Assembly: GCA_963834715.1 (NCBI GenBank)
Contig: CAWIDE010000010.1
Span: 62,001 to 126,000 of the forward strand
Direction of reading: 5' to 3'
Origin: CAVSUZ01 sp963834715
Lineage (GTDB): Bacteria > Pseudomonadota > Alphaproteobacteria > Acetobacterales > Acetobacteraceae
Length of the DNA: 64,000 nucleotides
Below, piece after piece: positions 54,906 to 63,490 of the stretch; position 1 is the stretch's first letter; the number at the start of each line of letters is the position of its first letter. A program made the translations under genes and the position numbers. The notes under the pieces were generated by a model, which was not told the origin of the DNA, did no database searches, and saw only the letters and a list, made by a program, of their open reading frames with translations.

Positions 54906-55692
54906 TCGGTGTGAGAAAGTGTGAGACATTGTCTATTACCATGGCAATGTGGCCTGGCTGGCCGACGGAGATCAGGCGTCCGCGTGCGCGCAACGCAGCA
55001 GCAACCGGATCGTAGTAGAGGGTATCGGTCGCTAGATAGATCCCCATGATATTGGGGTTACCGCTCAGGACGGTCGAAGCGACGTTCGCCGCGGTGGCGC
55101 TTTCCCAATTAGCGGTCTGCTCGATAATCTTGACCCCTGGCGCCTTATTCTTGAACTCCTCGTCGAAGCCCACTTGGCGATCGCGACCGTTAGTTGTCGT
55201 CAAACCACCCTCGATCTCCAGAATGGAACCAGTCTTGGCCGGCAACAGGACGGCAAGCGCATCGGCGGCCTGAGCGCCCATCGCTATGTTGTCGGCACGG
55301 ACCACAGCATAAACGTCGCCGGCCGCCGGCTCGTCATCGACGATGATCACCGGCACGTGCCGTCGATGAGCATAATCCAGCGCTGGTTTGATGGCAGCGC
55401 GATCGACCACGCCAGCCAGGATAGCATTCGCTCCAGAGTCGATCAGGTAATGGAAATCGGTAACCTGCTGACTGGCATCGCGGTTGGCGTTTATCGTTTC
55501 CACAATCTTGCCTCCATCTGCCCTAGCTTCGGCCTTGGCGGCCGCGACGAGCACAGTGAAAAAAGGAGTGTTGAGCGTGGGCATGGAAAGACCAAGCTTG
55601 ATCGGCTTGCTGTGCGCGACGGCAATTCCTCCGCCACCGAAGATTACTACTATCGCGCAGGCAGTGAACAGCAACGCCTGTTTCAGTTTCAT
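54868..55692 (-). pseudogene. Periplasmic sugar-binding protein, C-terminally truncated
   Basis: ABC-transporter substrate-binding protein of the ribose/galactose type (Peripla_BP_4). The signal peptide MKLKQALLFTACAIVVIFGG is followed by GLSMPTLNTPFFTVLVAAAK, NRDASQQVTDFHYLIDSGAN, VDRAAIKPALDYAHRRHVPV, IIVDDEPAAGDVYAVVRADN and NIMGIYLATDTLYYDPVAAA. Homology ends at about GQPGHIAMV (54945); the last 20 residues are foreign and about 60-70 expected residues are absent. It should sit with permease and ATPase genes, which are missing here. Confidence 0.75.
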
Positions 55693-55839
55693 CTTCGTGG
55701 ATCCTCTCTTGGGTTTCCCGATGTTGCTCCGCCGCTGCTAGGACCTGTCATCATCGGACAGCATAATGGTCGCTTTGCAGTACCACGGCCAATTTGGACG
55801 GTGTCGAAGACGTCCGACGGAATTTCCCAAAGCAACGCA

Positions 55840-56061
55840 TCATTGCGACCGGCGCGAGCGTAGTGCCGCGGCGCTCAAGCCGGAGGCGACGGTCTGCTCG
55901 AAATCGACCGGCGAGGTGCTCAGCCATCCGAACCCCGCCTTGCCGGTCAGCTCGACGCGCTGCCGGAAAGGAATGCTCGGGACCTGAAACAACCACATGA
56001 CACGTTGTTCGCGGGGAAAATCCATCGGGACACCAGATCGACAAAAACTTTTCTTAGCCAT
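55840..56061 (-). CDS. Hypothetical protein fragment
   Basis: A 73-codon frame, MAKKSFCRSGVPMDFPREQR, VMWLFQVPSIPFRQRVELTG, KAGFGWLSTSPVDFEQTVAS. It lies divergent from the LysR remnant 71 bp away, the usual place for a LysR target gene. It may be the start of a truncated enzyme; the family is not recognised. The region 55693-55839 holds nothing supported. Confidence 0.3.
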   Translation of the reverse strand: MAKKSFCRSGVPMDFPREQRVMWLFQVPSIPFRQRVELTGKAGFGWLSTSPVDFEQTVASGLSAAALRSRRSQ

Positions 56062-56132
56062 CCTAGGTAGACTGACGATCCGAACGACACTACCCTGGGC
56101 CGGGGAACAACTCTGTAGAACTCTGTTCCACA

Positions 56133-56380
56133 ATGCCTTCACCGGATCCACTCGGCGGCATCACCGTTTTCGTGGCGGTGGCGCGCGCCCCTAGCTTCAC
56201 CCTCGCTGCCCAGCGTCTTGGCCCGAGCAAATCGGCCGTCGGCAAGAGCGTCACGCGCCTGGAAAGCCGTATGGGCACAAAGTATTTTACAGGACCACGC
56301 GAACGCTAAGCCTCACGGCGGACGGTGAAGCTTTCTATTCGGCGTGTTGGGTGGCGATTGAGGACATCGCGCGCGACTGA
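56133..56380 (+). pseudogene. LysR-family regulator, N-terminal fragment with frameshift
   Basis: Winged-helix part of a LysR protein: LGGITVFVAVARAPSFTLAA, QRLGPSKSAVGKSVTRLESR, MGTK. One A is missing at about 56279-56281; after it the frame reads VFYRTTRTLSLTADGEAFYS and stops at 56380. The effector domain is absent. So frameshifted and truncated. Confidence 0.7.
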
Positions 56381-56658
56381 GCATTCTAGGGCCGTCGCAT
56401 TCACCGGGCCGCGCCCCCGGACAGGAGCATCGCTGGGTTCGCCTGACCTAGCGGGTCGCTGGCGAGTCGTCCATTGTTGCAGCGTCGATACGGTCAGGCA
56501 TGCTCCGCAGGTTCGCGGGCGACCTGCCCGAAAAATGTAGTCTAACGTCGCCTTAGATTACATGTGTGGACATCCGGTAATCGCGGCCAGCGGCTGACTT
56601 CCCGATAGTGCCGCGTCCGGGCTCTGGCCCGGCGGCATCACCATCGGAGGGCTGTTGG

Positions 56659-57690
56659 ATGACCCACTATGTCGGGTTAGACGTGTCGCAGAAGTTGACT
56701 TCCATCTGCATAGTCGATGCCACAGGCCGCAAGCTGTGGCGGGGTCAGTGCGCGTCCGACCCGGAGCAGATCGAGCGCGCGATCGGCCGGCGTGGCGGCG
56801 AGGACGTCCGCGTGGGGATTGAAACCGGCCCAATGACCCCGTGGCTGGTGCATGAGCTGCGCGGCCGGGGACTCGATGTAACTTGTCTTGACGCGAGGCA
56901 TGCCAAGGCGGCGCTCAAGCTGCAGATCAACAAGACGGATCAGAACGACGCAGAGGGACTGGCGCAGATCATGCGAACCGGATGGTACCGCGCTGTGTAC
57001 GTCAAATCGTTGGACGCGCACCGAGCACGCGCGCTGTTGGGCGCACGCGCCCAGCTCGTCGGCATGACGACGCGATTGTCCAACCATATCCGCGGCGTGC
57101 TGAAAACCTTCGGCATGCTGCCGGGCGCGAAGCGCGGCCAAAGGTTCGATCGGCGGGTCGAGAGCCTGCTCGCCGAGCGTGCCGACGTGGCGCTGATTGT
57201 TCGGCCGATGCTGGTCGCCTGGCGGCAACTGCGCGAGCAAATTGCCGGCTTCGACAAGGCGGTGCGCACGCTGGTGAAGTCCAGTCCCGCATGCCGGCAC
57301 CTGATGAGCGTGCCTGGCATAGGGGTGCTTTCCGTGCTCGCCTACGTCAGCACGGTCGAGGATCCCGCGCGCTTCCGTCGCTCACGATCCGTAGGCGCGC
57401 ATCTGGGGCTGACGCCAAGGCAATACCAATCAGGGGAGATTGATCGCAGCGGGAAGATATCGAAGTGCGGCGACACGCTCGCCCGGACGCTGATGTACGA
57501 GGCGGCGGTCGTGCTGATGACACGGGTAAAGCGGGCTTCCGGCCTGAAGGACTGGGCCCAGGCGATCGCTCGGCGGTCCGGCGCCGGCAAGGCGCGCATT
57601 GCGCTGGCACGAAAGCTCGCCGTCATCATGCACCACATCTGGCGTTCGGGCGCGCCATTCCGCTGGCCCGCGCCGTCCGCGTCCGCCTGA
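56659..57690 (+). CDS. IS110-family transposase (DEDD recombinase)
   Basis: A 343-residue IS110 recombinase from ATG 56659. The RuvC-like N-terminal domain has MTHYVGLDVSQKLTSICIVD (Asp), GIETGPMTPWLVHELRGRGL (Glu) and LKLQINKTDQNDAEGLAQIM (Asp-Asn-Asp). The C-terminal Tnp_20 domain has LMSVPGIGVLSVLAYVSTVE and GAHLGLTPRQYQSGEIDRSG with the conserved serine region. Full length. IS110 elements use a structured non-coding bridge RNA encoded in their flanks, so the flanking sequence merits folding. Confidence 0.9.
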   Translation: MTHYVGLDVSQKLTSICIVDATGRKLWRGQCASDPEQIERAIGRRGGEDVRVGIETGPMTPWLVHELRGRGLDVTCLDARHAKAALKLQINKTDQNDAEGLAQIMRTGWYRAVYVKSLDAHRARALLGARAQLVGMTTRLSNHIRGVLKTFGMLPGAKRGQRFDRRVESLLAERADVALIVRPMLVAWRQLREQIAGFDKAVRTLVKSSPACRHLMSVPGIGVLSVLAYVSTVEDPARFRRSRSVGAHLGLTPRQYQSGEIDRSGKISKCGDTLARTLMYEAAVVLMTRVKRASGLKDWAQAIARRSGAGKARIALARKLAVIMHHIWRSGAPFRWPAPSASA

Positions 57691-58299
57691 TACGCCTCCG
57701 CGATCCGCTCGAGTTCCGCTCGAGACGGAATCGTTGCCCGACGGGGCGAAGGTGCAGGCGGCTGCGAGGGCCGCCGTTGGGCCGCATGAGATCGGTGCGA
57801 GCCCGTTGTGGACATTGCGGCGCCTGCGCTTCGGACCAGATGTTGCGGCGGAGTTCGTCCCGACCGCGGAGAGAACCATGACCCCGACACGGCAACAGAC
57901 GAAGCAAAGCGATTGAGAACGGTGCCGGCGAGCCGGAATTGGCGTTGGGAAATCGATCGGATGCAGGGCAAACCTCGTCTTCGAGGCTGCCGCGAGCGTA
58001 TCGCTGTGCTCGCGGCGGGACTTTCGGCCTACAGCATGGCAGGGACGCTCGCTCGCATGGCTCAAGCAAGCCACGCTCCCTCGCAGCCCAGCCACGCCCG
58101 GCCAAAATCCCTGCCGCTTGCGCGCGGCGATGCTGCGAAGGCAGGCCGGGACGAAGAACAGGCGCTTGCTTTCAGCCGAACGAAGAACACGGTTGGCCTT
58201 TGTTGCGGTCCGGAATTTCCGAGATCGCCAAAAAAGAGCTTGCGGAGGAGCGCGCGATTAGAGAACGACGCTCGAATGGCTAGGACTTTTTGACAATCG
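57691..58299. other. IS110 3' flank and IS remnants, no gene
   Basis: About 600 bp without a supported gene. TGTGGACAT at about 57806 echoes TGTGGACAT at 56568 on the other side of the transposase, so these may lie at the IS110 ends. Confidence 0.4.
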
Positions 58300-58760
58300 G
58301 GTGCAGTCATGTGTCCGGCCTTTGTCGAGCATTTGGCCAGCATGGTCCGCTGCCGCACCAGAAGATCTCGTGTTCGATGCAGTGTCACAATCGACTACTG
58401 CTCGTTGATCGGGACGAAGCGCATGGTCGGCCGTGTCACAGCCTCGCAGATCGCTTCGGCGTCGATTGCATCGCTCTTGCCCGCTTGACGCAAGGTCTCA
58501 CGTAGGCCGCCGGCATGATCCGCACCGCATGGCCCAGGCACTGAGCTCGCGAGCCCAGTAATGCGCGTTTGGGCACGCCTCGAGGCCGATCACGCACGGC
58601 GGCCGTCCCTTGAAAAACCCCAGCAGTTCGGAACGGCGCAGCTGCCGGCCGAAGCACCACCTGGCCGTCTGCCGCTAGTCCGTGGAGCTGAAAACGTGCT
58701 TCGCAAGTTCAAGACCGATCGTGCTAGGCTGGATGGCGGACGGCACTCCTCATTGGGGCA
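58300..58760 (-). pseudogene. Second IS110-family transposase remnant
   Basis: Across two or three frames the minus strand encodes pieces of an IS110 transposase: RRSELLGFFKGRPPCVIGLE, ACPNAHYWARELS, then HAVRIMPAAYVRPCVKRA and TLHRTRDLLVRQRTML. The rest is absent. A different IS110 subgroup from the intact copy at 56659. Confidence 0.65.
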
Positions 58761-58811
58761 CCTGAAGCCCTGTCGCCCAATTGGCCGCAGCAATCACGGG
58801 CAATAGCGGGG

Positions 58812-59546
58812 GTGGCTGTGAGCCTTTGCGCGAGAGCCCGAGGCCGGGTCTCCGTAGTAATTCCAACACTCAACGAGGCTGATCGCCTCGGCCCGCTGCT
58901 CGGGACGCTCCAGGGCGAGCCCGGGTTGAAAGAAATCATTGTCGTGGACGGTGGGAGCACCGACGGGACGCCATGCATCGCCGAACGCCTCAGGACCCCG
59001 CTGATCATGTCGGAGCGCGGTCGCGGGCATCAGTTGCGAGCTGGTGCTGCGGCTGCAACAGGAGAGTTTCTGCTGTTCCTGCACGCGGACAGCGTGTTTC
59101 CGCGGGGCGGGCTGGCGGCAATCGAGGAGATTCTCGATCGAAATCCGCGCGTCCCAGGCGGCAATTTTCGGGTCGTTTTTGACGGTGATACCCGGTTTGC
59201 CCGTGGACTCACCGTCTTCTACGCGTGGATCCGGCGCTTCGCGCTTTATTACGGCGACAGCGGCATCTTCGTGCGCCGCGCGGTCTATGCAGCGCTAGGA
59301 GGCTTTCGCCCCATGGCCCTTATGGAGGACTATGAGTTTGTCCGCCACCTCGAGCGTGCTGGCCCTACCTGCCGCATCGAAGACCCGCCGCTCATTACCT
59401 CCTCTCGCAAGTTTGCGGGCCGACGGCCGTTGGCGATCGTGTGGGGCTGGGCACTGCTCCATCTGCTCTATTGGGCAGGTGTTTCACCCGGACGCCTCGC
59501 GTGGCTCTACTATCACGGGACCCGAGCATCGATCGTCAAACGTTGA
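58812..59546 (+). CDS. Family 2 glycosyltransferase (TIGR04283 type)
   Basis: A 244-residue GT2 enzyme resembling the TIGR04283 family, some members of which are linked to arsenosugar biosynthesis. It has VSVVIPTLNEADRLGPLLGT, EIIVVDGGSTDGTPCIAERL (first acidic motif), GEFLLFLHADSVFPRGG (DxD-like HAD) and YYGDSGIFVRRAVYAALGGF, MEDYEFVRHLERAG. GTG 58812 or GTG 58818 is the start, with GCGGGGG upstream. Nucleotide-sugar and acceptor are unknown. No arsenosugar partner genes are seen nearby. Confidence 0.85.
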   Translation: MAVSLCARARGRVSVVIPTLNEADRLGPLLGTLQGEPGLKEIIVVDGGSTDGTPCIAERLRTPLIMSERGRGHQLRAGAAAATGEFLLFLHADSVFPRGGLAAIEEILDRNPRVPGGNFRVVFDGDTRFARGLTVFYAWIRRFALYYGDSGIFVRRAVYAALGGFRPMALMEDYEFVRHLERAGPTCRIEDPPLITSSRKFAGRRPLAIVWGWALLHLLYWAGVSPGRLAWLYYHGTRASIVKR

Positions 59547-60233
59547 TGAACTGCCAGCCGTAAGAAGGTGTTGGGCACCCGGGAGTGCGCAACCCGTGCC
59601 GGTATCAGATGTCCTCGACAGCCGGAGGGTAATCTCCGGGCCGTCGGTAATTGCTGGATCATCGTCAGTCGTCACGCTCGATATCGACCAGCACGCACGA
59701 CAAGCGGCGAACAGACAGGCGTACAGACCACGATGATCGCAGGTTGTTCACGCGCCATGCACGACTGTGCCGGGCCTGTGTGGCGCCCTGGCTGCCTGCT
59801 CGGTTGCGTGCTGGCAAGCTCGGGCGTGTTCACCCATCCTCTGGATGGTTCGTGGCAGGAACGACCCCGGGGGAGGTCTCAGTCTGGCGGCGGGCGGTGC
59901 CACGGAGCCTCCCGCGAGCTCAAATTTCGCACCTCCGTGCAAAGCCGTGTATTTCACATGCACAAAAGGCGGTGGATTAAGGCGATATGACCGTGACGAG
60001 TAGCAATGGCGCGGGATGCAACATCTGAGCGTTCCGCTCGCGCGACGACTGTTCCAATCGGCCGCCCTGCCGGTGCCATTCGGGCAACTTTATGGATCTT
60101 ATCACCCCGGAGGAGCGGCGCGCCGTCGAGGCGTGGCTCTGCACCTGCCCCCGCACCCTCCGTTTCCTACACGCCCGATGCGTATGGGACCCCCGCAGAG
60201 CCAGCAATTATTGGTTTTATCAAGGAGTGCGCG
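59547..60233. other. No convincing gene
   Basis: About 690 bp. Frames at 59568-60003 lack starts with ribosome sites and family features. Possibly leader sequence for the Rap1a/Tai-like gene. Confidence 0.4.
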
Positions 60234-60617
60234 ATGCGATTCATCCTGATCTTCTACATGGTTGTGGTCTGCACCTTATCGACACATGCCGCCGCTCCTA
60301 CCAAGGTGCCGAGAGCCGCTCCTGTAAGTATCAATATCAGGACCGCCGGCGATCTTGCTGATGCGTGTACTGTCAGCCCTAATAGCAAAAGCAGTTTCGC
60401 GCGGCTAAATTTCTGTAATGGGTTTGCTCAGGGCACACTACAGACAAATAGCCAGAATTCAAGCGGTGCAAAGATTTGCATACCCAACCCTACTCCAAAA
60501 CGCAGCGAGACTATGAAAGAGTTTGCAAGCTGGGTACGTGCCGAAGTTTCACGCAAAGACGAATTGGCTAGTGTGGCCCTCCTTCGGTTCATGGCGGGGC
60601 GATTTCCCTGCAGGTAG
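60234..60617 (+). CDS. Rap1a/Tai-family immunity-like protein
   Basis: A 127-residue exported protein. The signal peptide MRFILIFYMVVVCTLSTHAA precedes a domain resembling Rap1a/Tai (PF18602) proteins: NIRTAGDLADACTVSPNSKS, ARLNFCNGFAQGTLQTNSQN, KICIPNPTPKRSETMKEFAS and VALLRFMAGRFPC. Four cysteines probably form two disulfides. Named after type VI amidase immunity proteins, but many relatives lie away from any effector, as here. ATG 60234 has CAAGGAGTGCGCG upstream. Confidence 0.75.
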   Translation: MRFILIFYMVVVCTLSTHAAAPTKVPRAAPVSINIRTAGDLADACTVSPNSKSSFARLNFCNGFAQGTLQTNSQNSSGAKICIPNPTPKRSETMKEFASWVRAEVSRKDELASVALLRFMAGRFPCR

Positions 60618-60739
60618 TGGTCTAAATCGTGGTTGGGGAAACCTATGCAGCAAACCGACACCACCCGTGCGGGCGCTTTGCCGAGATGAGAGCTGAACAC
60701 CCGCAGAAGAAAAGAGTAGGGTTACCAACTTGTAACTGG

Positions 60740-61939
60740 ATGGAGTACGGCAGGGAGATGGCCGATCAGGTTCCACGGCAACGCTTCCCCCGATCAGTGG
60801 CGATCGATCAGGTCCGTGGGCTCGTCATCCTGATCATGGCCCTCGACCACGTGCGCGACTTCGTCAACGCCGACAGCTATCACATTAATCCGACCGACCT
60901 GAGCGCAACCTTCCCGGCGCTATTCCTGACGCGCCTTGTCACACACGTCTGCGCACCCGCCTTCGTCCTCCTCGCTGGCATCTCGGCCTTCCTCTATGGC
61001 CGGCGCGCCGGCAGCCTCCCGGCGCTGCGCCGCTTTCTATTGACGCGCGGCCTGTGGCTCATCGTCCTCGAGGTCACCATCGTCGGTATGGCCTGGACAG
61101 GGAAGCTGCCGGGCCACGCGCTGTTCCTGCAGGTCATCTGGGCGTTGGGCGTCTCGATGGTCGTTCTCGGCGCAACGCTGCCGCTTGGCCGCCCTGTGCT
61201 AGCAGCAATTGGGGTCATTATGATTGGCGGACACAATCTGCTGGACCCGATCCATGCGGCCGAACTGGGTGTGTGGGGACCGGCTTGGCACTTGCTGCAT
61301 GAAAAAGGCGTGCCGCTTCCATTCGGACTTCGGGGCTATGTGTCTTACCCGCTGATCCCCTGGATTGGCGTCATGATGGTCGGCTATGCGTTGGGGCCAC
61401 TGTTCCTTGCCGAGCCCGCTCTGCGGCGTCGCACGCTGCTTCGCATGGGCGGCGGCGCACTCGCCCTTTTTGCGCTCGTTCGGGGAATCAACAACTACGG
61501 CGATCCCGCGCCATGGCACGTCTGGCCTGATGCGATCACCACGGCGATGGCAGTGTTGAACGTCGCGAAATATCCGCCCTCTCTCGACTATCTGCTCCTC
61601 ACGCTCGGCGTGACATTTCTACTACTGGCCACAATCGATGGCGCAGGTTCCTGGATCGGGTCAGTGCTCGCGACATACGGACGGGTGCCGCTGTTTATAT
61701 ACGTCACTCATCTTTACGCAGCTTGGTTCATGTCATGGATCATCGACCTCTTGCAGCAAAGCACATTCAAGAACTTAGTCGGCAATGGCGCGAGCGATGC
61801 GCCCTCGGGAGCCCTTGGACTCTCATTGCCGGGCACCTACGTCGCCTGGGCGCTGTTAATGGCATTGCTCTTCCCGGCCTGCCGCTGGTTCGCACGCGTC
61901 AAGCAGCGACGGACGGACTGGTGGCTAAGTTATCTCTGA
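60740..61939 (+). CDS. DUF1624 / HGSNAT-like membrane protein
   Basis: A polytopic membrane protein of about 399 residues with the DUF1624 (heparan-alpha-glucosaminide N-acetyltransferase catalytic-like) domain. It begins after a short charged leader with SVAIDQVRGLVILIMALDHV RDFVN region, where the conserved Asp-His is typical, then LTRLVTHVCAPAFVLLAGIS AFLYG. About ten hydrophobic helices follow to FIYVTHLYAAWFMSWI and the end. Members move acyl groups across membranes or are of unknown function. ATG 60740 preferred; ATG 60758 is an alternative. Confidence 0.82.
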   Translation: MEYGREMADQVPRQRFPRSVAIDQVRGLVILIMALDHVRDFVNADSYHINPTDLSATFPALFLTRLVTHVCAPAFVLLAGISAFLYGRRAGSLPALRRFLLTRGLWLIVLEVTIVGMAWTGKLPGHALFLQVIWALGVSMVVLGATLPLGRPVLAAIGVIMIGGHNLLDPIHAAELGVWGPAWHLLHEKGVPLPFGLRGYVSYPLIPWIGVMMVGYALGPLFLAEPALRRRTLLRMGGGALALFALVRGINNYGDPAPWHVWPDAITTAMAVLNVAKYPPSLDYLLLTLGVTFLLLATIDGAGSWIGSVLATYGRVPLFIYVTHLYAAWFMSWIIDLLQQSTFKNLVGNGASDAPSGALGLSLPGTYVAWALLMALLFPACRWFARVKQRRTDWWLSYL

Positions 61940-61959
61940 GGGCCGGCGAAGAGCGGACA

Positions 61960-62309
61960 GTCAGCACCGTGCGACAAAGAGAGACGCTTCCCATAGCTAT
62001 GGGGCGGCCGACGCCCATGCACACCGGCACCTGGGGACCGTGCATGTCCACTGGCACGATCACGCGGCCGACACGGCGCACTAGATCGGCCGGACACGGA
62101 AGCCGCGCCTCTGCTCCACATCCACAAGCACAAGACTTCCGTCCGCACGGCCTTGCTGCTCATCCTCGGCTCGTCGCCCATGGTGGAGGGCATCCCGGCT
62201 TTCTTCGCGGCTAGCCTCTACGGGGTGGGGCTGCTTGCCGTGATGGCGGTCGTGTTCGCCGCCAGCACGATGGTTACCTACGTCGCCCTGTGTGTGTACT
62301 CAGCGGCAG
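61960..62309 (+). pseudogene. His-rich metal-efflux-like membrane protein remnant, cut by IS6
   Basis: Frames before the IS6 encode a histidine-rich stretch (DAHAHRHLGTVHVHWHDHAA) and then HIHKHKTSVRTALLLILGSS, PMVEGIPAFFAASLYGVGLL, AVMAVVFAASTMVTYVALCV. This resembles a nickel/cobalt-exporter or high-affinity nickel-transporter-like protein in which a His-rich loop precedes a GSSPMVEG-type helix. A stop and frame change lie between the two parts and the 3' end is lost at 62310. Confidence 0.6.
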
Positions 62310-63259
62310 GGCTCTGTCAGCTTTCGAGCCTGCTCGGAGCAACATTCTCGGGCTGCGGAGCCTCCTGTTCAGGCAGCTTCCAGAATACCAAGCACGATGG
62401 CTGTCCGGCGCATGTAGTGAACGCGCCGTGTAGCGGCGGGAACGTGTTGGCACATGCGAGATCGAGAGCGGAAGAAGTTGCGGAGTTCGTCGTGACCGCG
62501 GCAATATCGCCTTGCTGATGGGACGCTGTTGAAGCCGAGCATCGGTCGACATCGGCCCTTGACGCCACGATGATCCTGCTCGAGGCGATTGTTGAGATAG
62601 CAGTTGGTCCGGTGCCACACGCGGCTGCCGAGCTCCGTCCGGATCGCCCGGGGATAGGCGTCGTGGCCGTCCGTCGTGACCCGGTCGGGGATCACACCGG
62701 TGACCGCCTTTGCTGATCGAAAGAAACGCTTGGCCGCGGCCAGGTCGCGGTGCTCGCTGAGCATGACATCGACCAGGGCGCCATCACGATCAATCGCGCG
62801 GTAGAGGTACTTCCAATCGCCGTGCACCCGAATATACGGGCAGCTGCGGCCGACTTTGCCCTTTCGGCTTCGGCGTAGCTCCTCCGCCAGTGCGGGCGTG
62901 AGCTTCGCCTCCCAATCGCGAACTGCCTCATAGGTGAACACGAAGCCGCGGATCAGGAACATCTCAGCCAGATCTCGCAGACTGCGTTTGTAGCGGAGCC
63001 GCCAGAGCACCACGAGCGCGATCACGTCGCTCGGATATTGCGCCCGGTTCAGCAGACCACTGCTCCGTTCGTTAAACTGCCTCGTGCAGTCGAGACAACG
63101 GAACCGGCGATAGCCCTGCGCGGTGCGCTCAGGCCGCTCCTTGACCGCAGTCGATCCGCATTTCGGGCAACGCACCTCACTTTACCCCCTCAACGCCGGA
63201 GATCGTAGCCATTGCATCTGGGAACCAGCAATCGCCCCGGCCTGATCGCTGACAGAACC
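62310..63259 (-). mobile_element. Complete IS6-family element
   Basis: About 950 bp with inverted repeats GGCTCTGTCAGC (62310) and GGTTCTGTCAGC (complement, ending 63259), one mismatch. A single intact transposase. The left 200 bp are repeated at 46772-46976. No 8-bp target duplication is visible in the immediate flanks. Confidence 0.8.
62369..63175 (-). CDS. IS6-family DDE transposase
   Basis: A 268-residue transposase with an N-terminal zinc ribbon (MRCPKCGSTAVKERPERTAQ, RFRCLDCTRQFNERS) and the DDE core: VHGDWKYLYRAIDRDGALVD (Asp), DRVTTDGHDAYPRAIR (Asp) and NNRLEQDHRGVKGRCRPMLG (Glu). ATG 63175. Intact. IS6 elements transpose by co-integration, consistent with the partial copy at 46772. 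Confidence 0.92.
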   Translation of the reverse strand: MRCPKCGSTAVKERPERTAQGYRRFRCLDCTRQFNERSSGLLNRAQYPSDVIALVVLWRLRYKRSLRDLAEMFLIRGFVFTYEAVRDWEAKLTPALAEELRRSRKGKVGRSCPYIRVHGDWKYLYRAIDRDGALVDVMLSEHRDLAAAKRFFRSAKAVTGVIPDRVTTDGHDAYPRAIRTELGSRVWHRTNCYLNNRLEQDHRGVKGRCRPMLGFNSVPSARRYCRGHDELRNFFRSRSRMCQHVPAATRRVHYMRRTAIVLGILEAA

Positions 63260-63490
63260 GCCTGACGGCCGAGGACCTGAAAGATCTCGGCGTGCCATGC
63301 GACGATCTTCGTTCCGATCTCGCAATCGGTGCCGCAGTTTACATGGAGCAATCGTCCGTTTCGCTGTTGCCGACAACCAAGCTTGTTGAGCGATGCCGGT
63401 GGCCTGAGCGGTAGCTTGACTATAGGAGTTCTCGGGGTTTTCCTTCGCGATAGGCCAAAGTGAAGCAATACCGGCCTTGGGGGGTAATCG
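63260..63490. other. Short intergenic region before the serine hydrolase
   Basis: About 230 bp with no gene. GGGGGG lies directly before the serine hydrolase start. Confidence 0.4.

Noticed and set aside
58812..59546. Arsenosugar biosynthesis cluster
   Set aside because: Only a TIGR04283-like glycosyltransferase is present; no ArsM, radical SAM arsenosugar or arsenic genes are nearby.
60234..60617. Type VI secretion immunity pair
   Set aside because: The Rap1a/Tai-like protein has no amidase effector or secretion gene next to it.
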